A stretch of 64,000 nucleotides of DNA from an uncultured Lachnospiraceae bacterium (GTDB taxonomy: Bacteria; Bacillota; Clostridia; Lachnospirales; Lachnospiraceae), in contig CANQTF010000004.1 in the NCBI GenBank assembly GCA_947626745.1, forward strand, positions 1-64,000, read 5' to 3'. Shown in pieces: positions 1 to 9,211 of the stretch (position 1 is the first letter of the stretch; the number at the start of each line of letters is the position of its first letter). Under the pieces are notes generated by a model. It was not told the origin of the DNA. It searched no databases and worked only from the letters and a program-made list of their open reading frames with translations. The translations under genes were made by a program, and so were the position numbers.

Positions 1-153
1 TATATATCTGCAGTTTTCAAGGTGCCTCGGTGCCTTTTTCCTTTACCTCAGGCTTTCATAAATCACTTGACACTACCTCGTCTATATATCATTCTAACAA
101 ATAACAGACGGAATGGGAAGAACAAAAACCGTTTGCACAGCTTTTTCTTTGCA

Positions 154-197
154 AAAAAAGGCTCCGTCCTTTCCGAAACAGCCGAAAAGAACGGAGC
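154..197 (-). terminator. Rho-independent terminator after tpiA
   Basis: Inverted repeat GCTCCGT (161-167) / ACGGAGC (191-197), flanked at 153-159 by an A-run that becomes a T-run on the minus strand. It lies just past the tpiA stop and fits an intrinsic terminator ending the minus-strand glycolytic run. Bases 1-150 hold no convincing gene. Confidence 0.7.
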
Positions 198-212
198 GCC
201 GTGTCATATATC

Positions 213-962
213 TTACCGATAGTTCACGATCTTGCCGAAATCCGCCTTCAAGGAAGCGCCGCCTACCAGACCGCCGTCGATGTCGGGCTGTGCAAACAGC
301 TCCGCCGCATTCCCCGCATTGACGGAACCGCCGTACTGGATACGGACCGCCTCGGCCGTCGCGGCATCATAAACCTCAGCGATGCAGTCGCGGATCCCCT
401 TGCAGACCTCCTGCGCCTGTTCGGTAGTGGCCGTCTTGCCCGTACCGATCGCCCAGATCGGCTCGTATGCGATCACCATGCTCTTGACCTGATCCGCCGT
501 CACGCCCGTCAGATCGGATTTGATCTGCAGTCTGATCCAGTCCATGGTAACGCCCATTTCTCTCTGTTCAAGCGTCTCACCGCAGCACAGGATCGGCGTA
601 AGGCCGGACTCGAAAGCCTTCTTCACCTTCTTATTCAGCAGTTCGTCGTCCTCCTTGAAGTAGTCGCGTCTCTCGGAGTGCCCGATGATCACGTACTTTG
701 CGCCCGCGTCCTTAATCATCGCCGCGGAGATCTCGCCCGTGTACGCACCCTTCTCCTCAAAGTACATGTTCTCTGCGCCGACCACTACGTTCGTGCCCTT
801 TACAGCGTTCACAACCGGCACGATATCAATGGCGGGGACACAGTATACCACGTCCACGTCGTCGGACTTTACCAGATCTTTTAACTCATCACATAATTTG
901 ACAGCCTCACTGGGAGTCATGTTCATCTTCCAGTTGCCGGCTACGATCTTTCTTCTTGCCAT
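213..962 (-). CDS. tpiA: Triosephosphate isomerase
   Basis: Interconverts dihydroxyacetone phosphate and glyceraldehyde-3-phosphate in the cytosol. The 249 residues match the usual family length. Visible motifs are GNWKMN at the N-terminus with catalytic Lys12, GHSERR carrying the catalytic His near residue 97, [10 protein letters not shown] with the catalytic Glu near 168, and the C-terminal phosphate-binding GGSV and GLVGGASL segments. The ATG is preceded by GAGAGG. It is the last gene of the order gapA-pgk-tpiA and is followed by an intrinsic terminator. The 171-base gap from pgk contains stable hairpins. Confidence 0.97.
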   Translation of the reverse strand: MARRKIVAGNWKMNMTPSEAVKLCDELKDLVKSDDVDVVYCVPAIDIVPVVNAVKGTNVVVGAENMYFEEKGAYTGEISAAMIKDAGAKYVIIGHSERRDYFKEDDELLNKKVKKAFESGLTPILCCGETLEQREMGVTMDWIRLQIKSDLTGVTADQVKSMVIAYEPIWAIGTGKTATTEQAQEVCKGIRDCIAEVYDAATAEAVRIQYGGSVNAGNAAELFAQPDIDGGLVGGASLKADFGKIVNYR

Positions 963-1133
963 TTTCTTTTCCTCTCTTATTTTCTCTTGATTCTCTACAT
1001 ATCATCCGATAAGCATCGCCTCGAAATTGCTGCGCAATTCCTCGGGTGCGTTGCACCCTCAAAGCAGCGTATCCGAAAGATGCCCCGTGCCAGCACGGCA
1101 TCTTTCGTCGCGCCGCTTCTCGCTCTGCTTATC
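963..1133. other. Hairpin-rich pgk-tpiA intergenic spacer
   Basis: No gene fits here. Three inverted repeats follow one another: AATTGC (1025-1030)/GCAATT (1034-1039), GGGTGC (1044-1049)/GCACCC (1053-1058), and GAAAGATGCC (1075-1084)/GGCATCTTTC (1097-1106), the last extended inward by GTGC/GCAC. None is followed by a T-run on the minus strand, so they look more like mRNA-stabilising or processing structures, or a REP-like element, than a terminator. Confidence 0.6.
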
Positions 1134-2357
1134 TCATCTGTCATCCGCCGCAACCACGCCCGGAAGCTCCTTGCCCTCCAGGAACTCGAGGGAAGCGCCG
1201 CCGCCCGTGGAGATGTGGCTCATCTTATCCGCAAAGCCGAGCTGGTTGACAGCCGCCGCGGAGTCGCCGCCGCCGATAATGGTCGTCGCGGAAGTCTCGG
1301 CCAGCGCCTTCGCCACCGCAATCGTGCCCTTCGCGAGGATCGGGTTCTCGAATACGCCCATCGGGCCGTTCCATACGACCGTCTTCGCGGACTTCACGGC
1401 GTCAGCGTACAGCTCCATTGTCTTGGTGCCGATATCAAGGCCCTCTTTGTCCGCCGGGATCTTGTCTGCGTCAACGACCTCCACGTCGATCTTGGCGTCG
1501 ATCGGATTCGGGAATGCGTCCGCAACCGTCGTATCAACGGGAAGCAGCAGCTTCTTGCCCAACTTCTTCGCCTTATCCATCATCTCCTTGCAGTAGTCTA
1601 ACTTCTCATCGTCCACTAAGGAGTTGCCGATCTCATAGCCCTGCGCCTTCAAGAATGTGAAAGCCATGCCGCCGCCGATGATCAGCGTGTCGCACTTCTC
1701 TAACAGGTTGTTGATCACGTTCAGCTTGTCGGCTACTTTTGCGCCGCCGAGGATCGCTACAAAAGGTCTTACGGGATTCTCCACCGCATTGCCGAGGAAG
1801 TCGATCTCCTTCTGCATCAGATAACCTACCGCGCACTCGCCGCCCTTCGCGCGTACCACGTCCGTCACACCCGCAACGGAAGCGTGCGCTCTGTGGGAAG
1901 AACCGAAGGCGTCACATACATAGACGTCGCACAGATCGGCCAGCTCTTTGCTGAACTGCTCGCCGTTCTTGGTCTCCTCGGAACCGCGGAAACGGGTATT
2001 CTGCAAGAGGACCACATCGCCCTCCTTCATGGCATTGACGGCAACCGTAGCCGCTTCGCCCGTCACGTTGTAATCGGATACGAAGTTGACAGGCTTGCCC
2101 AGCTTCTCGGACAGTCTCGCCGCAACGGGCGCAAGGGACTCGCCCTCGTTGGGGCCGTTCTTTACTTTGCCGAGGTGGGAGCAGAGAATGACCTTGCCGC
2201 CGTCAGCGATCAGCTTCTTGATCGTGGGAAGCGCCGCAACGATACGTGTCTCGTCAGTGATCTTGCCCTCTTTCAAAGGAACGTTGAAGTCACATCTCAC
2301 CAGAACGCGCTTTCCCTTCACATTGATATCATCTACGGATTTTTTGTTTAATGACAT
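1134..2357 (-). CDS. pgk: Phosphoglycerate kinase
   Basis: Transfers phosphate from 1,3-bisphosphoglycerate to ADP in lower glycolysis. The product is 407 residues. Diagnostic segments are RCDFNVPL near the N-terminus, the [10 protein letters not shown] substrate region, GGAKVADKL in the hinge region, NGPMGVFE, and the C-terminal [14 protein letters not shown] nucleotide loop. The frame stays open 27 codons further upstream, but the ATG at 2357 has GGAGGG at ideal spacing and matches the family N-terminus (MSLNKKSV). It lies between gapA and tpiA on the same strand. A terminator-like hairpin separates it from gapA. Confidence 0.97.
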   Translation of the reverse strand: MSLNKKSVDDINVKGKRVLVRCDFNVPLKEGKITDETRIVAALPTIKKLIADGGKVILCSHLGKVKNGPNEGESLAPVAARLSEKLGKPVNFVSDYNVTGEAATVAVNAMKEGDVVLLQNTRFRGSEETKNGEQFSKELADLCDVYVCDAFGSSHRAHASVAGVTDVVRAKGGECAVGYLMQKEIDFLGNAVENPVRPFVAILGGAKVADKLNVINNLLEKCDTLIIGGGMAFTFLKAQGYEIGNSLVDDEKLDYCKEMMDKAKKLGKKLLLPVDTTVADAFPNPIDAKIDVEVVDADKIPADKEGLDIGTKTMELYADAVKSAKTVVWNGPMGVFENPILAKGTIAVAKALAETSATTIIGGGDSAAAVNQLGFADKMSHISTGGGASLEFLEGKELPGVVAADDR

Positions 2358-2415
2358 GTGTATGCCCTCCTGTTTTATGATTTGGGGCGCACCGCCCCAT
2401 TCTTTCCTTACCACG

Positions 2416-2451
2416 CATAAAACAGAGACCCGGCCCAACGGCCGAGCCTCT
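2416..2451 (-). terminator. Terminator-like hairpin between gapA and pgk
   Basis: On the minus strand a 12-bp stem with two G-U pairs (2440-2451 with 2424-2435, short loop) is followed by GTTTT. A second perfect hairpin, AGACGAAC-TT-GTTCGTCT (2506-2523), sits right after the gapA stop. Together they probably end or attenuate gapA transcription before pgk. Confidence 0.55.
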
Positions 2452-2525
2452 GCAGATTACAGTATTTCATTGATGATCGTTCCGAGTCCGCGAAGCGGAT
2501 CTCGCAGACGAACTTGTTCGTCTTG

Positions 2526-3527
2526 TTATGCCAGCTCAGAGAAGTACTTGATCGTGCGGACCATCTGAGATGTGTAGCTGTTCTCGTTGTCGTACCAGGA
2601 AACGACCTGTACCAGATTGTCTGCGCCGACCATTGTCTGCGTCGCATCGAAGATAGAGCCGTATGTGCTTCCTACGATATCGGAAGATACGATCTCATCC
2701 TCGTTGTAGCCGAAGGACTCATTGGAAGCCGCTTTCATCGCCGCGTTGATCTCTTCCTTCGTCACGGACTTCTCAACGGTCGCTACGAGGATCGTCGTGG
2801 AGCCTGTAGGGGTGGGAACACGCTGTGCGGAACCGATCAGCTTGCCGTTCAGCTCAGGGATAACAAGGCCGATCGCCTTAGCCGCGCCCGTGCTGTTGGG
2901 AACGATGTTGACTGCGCCCGCGCGGGATCTTCTCAGGTCGCCCTTTCTCTGAGGACCGTCAAGGATCATCTGGTCGCCTGTGTAAGCGTGGATCGTGCTC
3001 ATGATACCGGACTTGATACCTGCCAGATCGTTCAGAGCCTTCGCCATAGGAGCAAGGCAGTTCGTCGTGCAGGAAGCTGCGGAAATGATCGTGTCCGAAG
3101 GCTTCAGTGTCTTGTGGTTTACATTGTATACAATGGTAGGAAGGTCATTACCCGCGGGAGCAGAGATAACAACTTTTCTTGCGCCTGCGTTGATGTGCGC
3201 CTGTGCTTTCTCCTTGCTGGTATAGAAACCGGAGCACTCCAGAACAACATCGACCTTGAGTTCACCCCAAGGGCAGTTGTTCGCATCGGGCTCTTTGTAG
3301 ATCTTCAGTGTCTTGCCGTCAACCGTGATCGTATCCTCACCTGCGGATACCGTATCTGCCAGAGCGTACTTACCCTGTGAGGAATCATACTTTAACAGAT
3401 GTGCCAGCATCTTAGGGCTCGTCAGATCATTGATCGCTACTACCTCGTATCCTTCTGCACCAAACATCTGTCTGAATGCCAGACGGCCGATACGGCCGAA
3501 ACCATTGATTGCTACTCTTACTGCCAT
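2526..3527 (-). CDS. gapA: Glyceraldehyde-3-phosphate dehydrogenase
   Basis: NAD-dependent oxidation and phosphorylation of glyceraldehyde-3-phosphate. The 333 residues match the classical type I family. GFGRIGRL starts the Rossmann fold. SCTTNCLAP carries the catalytic Cys near residue 151, followed by the HAYTGDQ region. [13 protein letters not shown] is the C-terminal signature. AGGAGGG precedes the ATG. It starts the gapA-pgk-tpiA series and is separated from the divergent histidinol phosphatase gene by about 277 bases. An 18-bp perfect palindrome in that gap could be a regulator site. Confidence 0.97.
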   Translation of the reverse strand: MAVRVAINGFGRIGRLAFRQMFGAEGYEVVAINDLTSPKMLAHLLKYDSSQGKYALADTVSAGEDTITVDGKTLKIYKEPDANNCPWGELKVDVVLECSGFYTSKEKAQAHINAGARKVVISAPAGNDLPTIVYNVNHKTLKPSDTIISAASCTTNCLAPMAKALNDLAGIKSGIMSTIHAYTGDQMILDGPQRKGDLRRSRAGAVNIVPNSTGAAKAIGLVIPELNGKLIGSAQRVPTPTGSTTILVATVEKSVTKEEINAAMKAASNESFGYNEDEIVSSDIVGSTYGSIFDATQTMVGADNLVQVVSWYDNENSYTSQMVRTIKYFSELA

Positions 3528-3590
3528 TTTTTAGTCCCTCCTAAATATTTGTTTTTTTATATAATTTTGCCCCTCTTAAATTGGATAAGA

Positions 3591-3608
3591 TTGACAAAAT
3601 TTTGTCAA
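3591..3608. promoter_or_regulatory. Perfect palindrome upstream of gapA, candidate operator
   Basis: TTGACAAAATTTTGTCAA is a perfect 18-bp inverted repeat 64 bases upstream of the gapA start. Its left half also reads as a -35 box (TTGACA). The outline TTG...CAA with an A/T centre resembles sites of the NADH-sensing repressor Rex, but the inner bases differ from the clostridial consensus I know, so the protein that binds it is uncertain. Confidence 0.45.
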
Positions 3609-3702
3609 CAGCTTTATTTTAACCAATTTGTCCCGAAAATTCAAGATGTAAAATCAAAAATATTGCGGATACGGTAAAAAAGATGTCCACCGCGCGCTGC
3701 CG

Positions 3703-3731
3703 TTGCATTTTTCACGGGCAGGGGCTATACT
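3703..3731 (+). promoter_or_regulatory. Sigma-A type promoter of the histidinol phosphatase gene
   Basis: TTGCAT (3703-3708), 17-base spacer, TATACT (3726-3731), located 73 bases before the ATG at 3805. Confidence 0.6.
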
Positions 3732-3804
3732 GGATACGGCGGCAGGACGGTGCGGCGACGCGCGGACGCATGCCGCTAAGATCCCGATAAACGGAGGGCC
3801 TATC

Positions 3805-4623
3805 ATGCCGATCACAGCGGACTGCCACTTACACTCTTCTTTCTCCGGCGACAGCGACACGCCCATGGAGACCATGATCTTACAGGGCATCGATCTGGGG
3901 CTTACACAGATGTGCTTCACGGAACACAACGATTTCGATTATCCCGCGGCCGCGGACGAGCCGGCGGATATCTTCGAATTGAACGCGGACGCCTATCTGT
4001 ACGACCTCTTAAAGCTGCGGGACAAGTACGCGGACAGGCTCGAGATACGCTTCGGTCTGGAGCTGGGTCTGCAGCCTCATCTGGCAAAGAAAAACGCCGC
4101 CTTTGCCAAGGTACACGACTACGATTTCATTATCGCCTCCTCACACGTATGCCACGGCAAAGATCCCTATTACCCCTCTTTTTACGAAGGAAGGCCGAAA
4201 GAGGAGGCATACCGGAAGTACTTTGCATCCATTCTGGAAAACCTGCGCGCCTACAGCAATTTCGATGTCTACGGCCATCTGGACTACGTGGTGCGCTACG
4301 GCCCGAAGAAGGACGAGGGATACTCCTATGAAGCCTACCGCGACATCTTCGACGCGATCCTCTCGCGCCTGATCCACATGGAAAAGGGCATCGAGCTCAA
4401 CACGGCGGGGCTGGCGAAGGGAATGCGCGAGCCAAATCCCTGCGCGGGCATACTGAGACGCTACAGAGAATTGGGCGGCGAGATCGTCACGGTCGGTTCG
4501 GACGCCCACAGCCCCGCCCAGATCGCCTTCGGCTTCGAGCGCGCCGCAGACATACTGAAGGACTGCGGTTTCCGGTACTATGCGACCTTTGAAAAACGCA
4601 GTCCTTCCTTTCATAAGCTATGA
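3805..4623 (+). CDS. hisK: Histidinol-phosphatase, PHP family
   Basis: Predicted to dephosphorylate L-histidinol phosphate in histidine synthesis. The 272 residues match the HisK/HisJ PHP family. The metal-ligand motifs are all visible: DCHLHSSFSGDS at the N-terminus, FTEHND, the IIASSHVCHGKD segment, DVYGHLDYV and GSDAHS near the C-terminus. The frame is open further upstream, but the ATG at 3805 has GGAGG eight bases before it and begins at the conserved metal motif. It is monocistronic and divergent from gapA, with no other his genes nearby, so the exact phosphoester substrate rests on family resemblance. Confidence 0.88.
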   Translation: MPITADCHLHSSFSGDSDTPMETMILQGIDLGLTQMCFTEHNDFDYPAAADEPADIFELNADAYLYDLLKLRDKYADRLEIRFGLELGLQPHLAKKNAAFAKVHDYDFIIASSHVCHGKDPYYPSFYEGRPKEEAYRKYFASILENLRAYSNFDVYGHLDYVVRYGPKKDEGYSYEAYRDIFDAILSRLIHMEKGIELNTAGLAKGMREPNPCAGILRRYRELGGEIVTVGSDAHSPAQIAFGFERAADILKDCGFRYYATFEKRSPSFHKL

Positions 4624-4728
4624 GCCGCAGTGTCCGCCGCTTGTCAACGGTTTCTGCATCAAAAATCACCTCAAAAATCAGCGAATGCCGCAGGAGATCT
4701 CTCCCCTGCGGCATATCCCGCGTACCGG

Positions 4729-5346
4729 TCATCTGATAAAATTCGTCCGCTCGAAGGGCTCCCGCTCGGGCAGTCCGTATGCGTCTTTGCCAAGGGCGAT
4801 GCTCTTCATCAAAAACGTCATGTTCCTCGCCAGCGTCCGCATACTCTGTAAGCCTTCCGCGTCCTGTGCGGCCTCCCCTGCCGCCCTGCCGTGAATGCTG
4901 TTCCAGTACTGTCCGGACGCCACCGGCATACCGGAGATCGTAAAGAACTTGTTCAGCTCGTCGAAGGTCGCCGACAGGCCGCCTCTTCTCGCCGCCGCCA
5001 CGCACGCGCCGACCTTCATCGTCTTGTCAAAATGCGTGCTGTAGAAAAGCCTTGTGAGAAAGGCCACAAGCGTTGCGTTGGCGGACGCATAGTAGACGGG
5101 GCTGCCCACCACCAGACCGTCGCACGCCTCAAACTTCGGCGCCGCCTCGTTCACAAGGTCGTCGAACACACATCTGCCCTTCTCTGCACACGCTCCACAG
5201 GCGATACAGCTTCGGACAGCCTGATTTCCTATGTGCAGGAGTTCCGTCTCGACGCCTTCCTTCTCAAATATCTTCTGCATCTCGTGAAGCGCTATGTAGG
5301 TGTTCCCGTCCGCGTGGGGACTTCCGTTGATCATCAATACTTTCAT
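4729..5346 (-). CDS. Iron-sulfur flavoprotein (NADPH-dependent FMN reductase family)
   Basis: A 205-residue flavodoxin-fold redox protein. The N-terminus has the FMN phosphate-binding loop NGSPHADGNT (residues 7-16). A compact cysteine motif C-x2-C-x2-C-x5-C (CIACGACAEKGRC) starts near residue 48, as in the 4Fe-4S-binding Isf family. SPVYYASANA forms the next flavin loop. Electron partner and physiological role are unknown. It stands alone on the minus strand, convergent with the histidinol phosphatase gene. An A+T-rich upstream region separates it from the next gene. Confidence 0.85.
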   Translation of the reverse strand: MKVLMINGSPHADGNTYIALHEMQKIFEKEGVETELLHIGNQAVRSCIACGACAEKGRCVFDDLVNEAAPKFEACDGLVVGSPVYYASANATLVAFLTRLFYSTHFDKTMKVGACVAAARRGGLSATFDELNKFFTISGMPVASGQYWNSIHGRAAGEAAQDAEGLQSMRTLARNMTFLMKSIALGKDAYGLPEREPFERTNFIR

Positions 5347-5546
5347 GCCATGACCTCTTTTCCTGTGTGGATCTTATTTTTTATATTCTACCATATCCGT
5401 CCGCAGATCCGCAAGCCGTGTGTCTGGATGCGGCAGCTTGGCAGGGACATATTAAGCATTACAAAACAAAATCTTCTGTTTCGGGTGTTGCTGTCTGCGC
5501 ACCAATACTGATATTTTCATACGACAATCTCCTTTCGTTTCAAAAC

Positions 5547-6827
5547 TCATTTATAATATATTATTATTTTTTCTCCGTCTATATCAAACAACTTATTATC
5601 GGAATAATTGCTAAAGATGTAATTGCCGAAGCAATCCAACTTTATAATGAATCCTAATTGAATGAATTTTATGACGATCCCCAAATCAAAATCTAAAAAC
5701 GGGACGGTTATTCCCTTAGCCAAAGGCATTCCCAGATTCAACAGTACCGATAACACAAATTCCATAATAAAAGTTACAAGAACACACAGCAGCATCAGTT
5801 GTACCAAAAAAATTTGCTGACGCTTATAGATCTTAACAATTTCACATAATAAGAAAATAAAAAAGGCAATATACAACACTAAGAATAGATAACCATAATT
5901 GGCTATCAGGAATGTCATTGGATAATCCAGCATCCCTTTGTTGTCAAAAGCCGCCGTGTTTCCATTGCCGATCAATTTACTCTTTTTAATCACGTCTTTC
6001 ACAAAAAAAGCATTTGCGCTATTCAGTATATTGTCCCATTTCATGGCGACAGTATATAGCAGTGCGGCTATACAAGGCAAAGAAACTAAAGCATACCATA
6101 ATTTTTTTCTGCCAATGCCAAGCCAAGTGCTTTTTATGGTCAATATCAGAATGATCCATGTATCGACCGCCATTATCATGATACCTGCATATGCCTGTAT
6201 ATGATAAGCAATCCACAGCGGAAGCATAAATATGAGCAAGATCATCAATAAACCGCCTGTCTTTCTGCCCTTTACCCTATCAATGCAGCAGCAACATAAC
6301 AAAGGCTCCAGAAGGAGTATTTCGTTTATTACCCGTGCCTTATTTGAGATATTCATAAAATGCAGGACGATACAGAGTAACATCACACCGCAGTATGCTT
6401 TTGCAGTAAACGCATTAAATTTATCTGCGCTTGACCAATCGCTTACAAACAGCAGAACCGCCCCTAAGCTTCCCAATAATATTCCTAATAAGCTCTTCCC
6501 AAGGTACAAATATTCTCCTGCAGCTCGTAATATTGCGAAGTACGCAAGCAGGGAAAATATAAAAACAGAAACATATACGGCAAAAATCAGTTTATTATTA
6601 TATTGAGGTTTATACGCTTCATTCAACTGCCGCCCCAGAATATCGGGATCGCCCATATTTTTCAAAGTAAGACTCACAGCCTCCTCTTCCACAGCTCCTT
6701 TTTCGACAAGATCCGCCACGCTGTCAGTGATATGATTTTGTAATTCCGTTTTTACAGGTACACGATAATTTTTCCATTTTATATGACTGCCGATCTTTTC
6801 GACATAATCGTTGATTCTACTATCCAT
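5547..6827 (-). CDS. Divergent SEDS (FtsW/RodA/SpoVE-like) membrane protein with N-terminal prefix domain
   Basis: A 426-residue polytopic membrane protein. Residues 1-75 form a soluble helical domain like the permease prefix domain of PadR-associated membrane proteins. About ten hydrophobic segments follow from residue 79. Near residue 280, DVIKKSKLIGNGN and then LDYPMTFLIANYG align by hand with the SEDS loop containing TDFIFAVIGEELG, so Asp301 would match the catalytic Asp of RodA/FtsW glycosyltransferases. LNLGMPLAKGITVPFLDFDLG resembles the SEDS C-terminal signature. It starts two bases after the padR stop, so the pair is translationally coupled. The region is A+T-rich compared with its neighbours, which suggests transfer. 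A cell-wall polymerase role is inferred; no PBP gene is adjacent. Confidence 0.7.
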   Translation of the reverse strand: MDSRINDYVEKIGSHIKWKNYRVPVKTELQNHITDSVADLVEKGAVEEEAVSLTLKNMGDPDILGRQLNEAYKPQYNNKLIFAVYVSVFIFSLLAYFAILRAAGEYLYLGKSLLGILLGSLGAVLLFVSDWSSADKFNAFTAKAYCGVMLLCIVLHFMNISNKARVINEILLLEPLLCCCCIDRVKGRKTGGLLMILLIFMLPLWIAYHIQAYAGIMIMAVDTWIILILTIKSTWLGIGRKKLWYALVSLPCIAALLYTVAMKWDNILNSANAFFVKDVIKKSKLIGNGNTAAFDNKGMLDYPMTFLIANYGYLFLVLYIAFFIFLLCEIVKIYKRQQIFLVQLMLLCVLVTFIMEFVLSVLLNLGMPLAKGITVPFLDFDLGIVIKFIQLGFIIKLDCFGNYIFSNYSDNKLFDIDGEKIIIYYK

Positions 6828-6829
6828 AT

Positions 6830-7153
6830 CTATCCCTCTAAAACGTAATTGACTGCGGCGGAATATTTCTCCCAATCCTGTATCTTGCAGTCCAGACATC
6901 TTTTCCCTGCCTCTGTTATTTTGTAATACTTTCTGACCTGTCTGGAATTTTCTGATTTCTCATAAGCTATGACATATCCCTGCTTTTCCAGAGTGTGCAG
7001 TATAGGATAAATGGTTCCCGTCTTTACTCTGAAATTCGAATTTGGTATGTTTTCTATCTCCTGTATCAATTCGTAGCCATACATATCCTTTTTCTGTAAT
7101 ATTTTTAACAGCAGCATATCAATATAGCTGTTTTGAAAAACTGTACTGCCCAT
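6830..7153 (-). CDS. PadR family transcriptional regulator
   Basis: A 107-residue winged-helix regulator. DMYGYELIQEIE (near residues 18-29) is the PadR recognition-helix region, and KTGTIYPILHTLEKQGYV is the characteristic wing-adjacent segment. A short C-terminal dimerisation helix follows. The neighbouring membrane protein gene starts two bases after its stop. The promoter upstream carries a perfect inverted repeat, which suggests autorepression. The inducing signal is unknown; PadR proteins of this layout often respond to antibiotics or envelope stress, but nothing in the sequence shows that here. Confidence 0.9.
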   Translation of the reverse strand: MGSTVFQNSYIDMLLLKILQKKDMYGYELIQEIENIPNSNFRVKTGTIYPILHTLEKQGYVIAYEKSENSRQVRKYYKITEAGKRCLDCKIQDWEKYSAAVNYVLEG

Positions 7154-7169
7154 GCAGTCCCACCCCTCC

Positions 7170-7223
7170 CATATGTAGAACTTCTATATATTAAAGTATA
7201 GATGTTCTACATATGTATGTCAA
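7170..7223 (-). promoter_or_regulatory. padR promoter overlapped by a perfect inverted repeat
   Basis: On the minus strand TTGACA (7223-7218), a 17-base spacer and TATACT (7200-7195) form a near-consensus promoter. Arms GTTCTACATATG (7204-7215) and CATATGTAGAAC (7170-7181) are exact inverted repeats. One lies inside the -35/-10 spacer and the other spans the early transcribed region. The ATGT...ACAT character is typical of PadR operators. Confidence 0.75.
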
Positions 7224-7263
7224 GTCACCTTTTCTTTTTTCTCTCAAGCACCCACAGACTGCC

Positions 7264-7863
7264 TCAACTGAAAGCGTCCTGCTCCTGTCTTCGCGCCAGA
7301 AGCCACGCCGCGATATGGATCGCCTGCGGGAACTCTCCCTGTGCGATCATATCCTCGATCTCCTGCGCCCTGTATTTCTTCACATGTAAGAACTCCGTCT
7401 CGTCCAGAGACTGTCCGGACACCTTCCGGCAGTTTCCCGCCGCAAACAGATGTGCATAGTTGTCGGCTATGGTAGCGTTTGACGGCACCGTGAGCAGATG
7501 TCTCCACTCGTCGGAGACATAGCCTGTCTCCTCCAGCAGTTCCCGTTTCGCCGCCGCGAGAGCGTCCTCCGCGGAGAGCCCGTCAGGGCCGTACTCTTTT
7601 CCGTCCTTTCTCTCGATCCCACCCGCCGGGAACTCGGTGGTCACGCGCTTGATACCCTGCCTAAACTGGCGGACGCACAGATAATCGCCCTCCGTGTCAC
7701 AGGCCACGATCACCACGTAGTCCCTGCGGCTGTAGCTGTAAAACGGTGCAAACACGCTCCCGTCCGGAAAACGGTACGCAGATCTCCTGAAATCTATCCA
7801 TTCGTCCTGTACGATGTGTTCCCTGCTGATCTCCTCCCAGGCAAGATTTTCCTGATCTTTCAT
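7264..7863 (-). CDS. NUDIX hydrolase (ADP-ribose pyrophosphatase-like)
   Basis: A 199-residue NUDIX protein. The box is recognisable as GG(I) followed by AAKRELLEETGY near residues 105-116, with an unusually long insertion between the glycine and the REUxEE helix. The N-terminal half contains the DYVVIVACDTEG strand typical of nucleoside-diphosphate-sugar hydrolases. The ATG is preceded by GGAAGGAG. A second, more canonical NUDIX gene lies at 13701-14240. Likely substrates are ADP-ribose or similar; this cannot be fixed from sequence. It appears monocistronic between the padR unit and mnmA. Confidence 0.85.
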   Translation of the reverse strand: MKDQENLAWEEISREHIVQDEWIDFRRSAYRFPDGSVFAPFYSYSRRDYVVIVACDTEGDYLCVRQFRQGIKRVTTEFPAGGIERKDGKEYGPDGLSAEDALAAAKRELLEETGYVSDEWRHLLTVPSNATIADNYAHLFAAGNCRKVSGQSLDETEFLHVKKYRAQEIEDMIAQGEFPQAIHIAAWLLARRQEQDAFS

Positions 7864-7976
7864 CTGTTTTTACTCCTTCCGCAAATCCATTTTTATCATA
7901 CCTTCCCGCGCTTTCCTTCCCGGCCAAAGGTTAAAAACACGTTTGGATCAGGCCGGACCAAAGGCGTCTCACCCCG

Positions 7977-9062
7977 TCACGGCCGCCGTATCACGCCCCC
8001 GCCGAGCACACAGCCGTCCTCGTAGAACACGACCGCCTGTCCCGGCGTGACGGCGCGCACCGGCCGGTGAAAGGTACATTTTATCCTGTCCTCCGCTATC
8101 TTTTCAATGGTGCAGCGCTCCCCTGCGTGGGCGTATCGTATCTTGGCGGTGACCTCTCTGGGAGACGGCAGCTCCGCCATGCCCATATAGTTGATATGAT
8201 CGCAGATGAGCGTGTCGCCGAACACCTCCTCCGCCTCGCCGATCACGACCTCGTTGGTGTCCGGCCTGATCTCCGTAACGAACACAGGCCGCCCCATAGC
8301 CAGCTCCAAACCCTTGCGCTGTCCCACGGTGTAATGAATGATGCCGCGATGCCGCCCCAGCGTCCTGCCGTCCTTGGTGACGAAATTGCCCGCCGGCGGT
8401 ACGCGCCCTGCCGCCGCCCGCTCGATATAGCCCGCATAGTCGTGATCGGGGATAAAACAGATCTCCTGACTGTCCGGCTTGTGCGCCACCGGAAGCCCGG
8501 CTTTCTCGGCGATCGCCCGGATCTCTTCCTTCGTGTACTCCCCGACGGGCATCAGGGTGTGCGCAAGCTGCTCCTGTGTCAGATCATAGAGCGCGTATGT
8601 CTGATCCTTCTTGGCGGTCACGGAATTTTTTATGGCATATCTGCCCGCCGCCGTGCGCGTGATGCGCGCATAATGCCCCGTAGCGATATAGTCCGCCCCG
8701 ATCTCCAGACTGCGCGCGAGCAGGGAGCCCCACTTCACATAGCGGTTGCACGCGATACAGGGATTCGGTGTGCGTCCCGCCAGATATTCTTCCACAAAGT
8801 AGTCTATGACCCTGCTCTTGAACTCGTCCTTGAAATTCATGACATAGTGGGGGATATCAAGCATCTGCGCTACCCTGCCGGCGTCATCTGCCGCGCTCAG
8901 GCCGCAGCAGCCGCCGTTTTCTTCCACCGCCTCGCGCTCCTCGTCCTGCCAGATCTGCATGGTCACGCCGATCACGTCATATCCCTGCTCTTTGAGGAGA
9001 TACGCCGCCACGGAAGAATCCACGCCGCCCGACATGCCCACCACTACCTTTTTCCTATCCAT
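7977..9062 (-). CDS. mnmA: tRNA-uridine 2-sulfurtransferase MnmA
   Basis: Thiolates U34 in the wobble position of Lys, Glu and Gln tRNAs. The product is 361 residues. The N-terminal PP-loop GMSGGVDSS binds [16 protein letters not shown] contains the first catalytic Cys and [10 protein letters not shown] the second. GQRKGL and the C-terminal beta-barrel follow. The frame extends 38 codons upstream, but the ATG at 9062 follows GGAGGAG and starts the conserved [13 protein letters not shown]. It is divergent from the SpoVB-like gene with 149 bases between starts. Confidence 0.96.
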   Translation of the reverse strand: MDRKKVVVGMSGGVDSSVAAYLLKEQGYDVIGVTMQIWQDEEREAVEENGGCCGLSAADDAGRVAQMLDIPHYVMNFKDEFKSRVIDYFVEEYLAGRTPNPCIACNRYVKWGSLLARSLEIGADYIATGHYARITRTAAGRYAIKNSVTAKKDQTYALYDLTQEQLAHTLMPVGEYTKEEIRAIAEKAGLPVAHKPDSQEICFIPDHDYAGYIERAAAGRVPPAGNFVTKDGRTLGRHRGIIHYTVGQRKGLELAMGRPVFVTEIRPDTNEVVIGEAEEVFGDTLICDHINYMGMAELPSPREVTAKIRYAHAGERCTIEKIAEDRIKCTFHRPVRAVTPGQAVVFYEDGCVLGGGVIRRP

Positions 9063-9211
9063 CTGTGACTCCTCCGTCCGCCTCCGCGCTGCAGCCGTCT
9101 GTGCGGCGCGGCTTTCCGCCTTCCTATTTTCGCGCAAGTTTTGTGTCTTTTGTTCTTGTCTGCACGGCCCGCGCATACATTAAACCGATATCCGACAAAC
9201 GCAGGTGGCCT

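Noticed and set aside
5547-6827. Idea that the SEDS-like protein has lost its catalytic Asp
   Set aside because: A first alignment was shifted by a few residues; the gap-free 13-residue match keeps Asp301 at that place.
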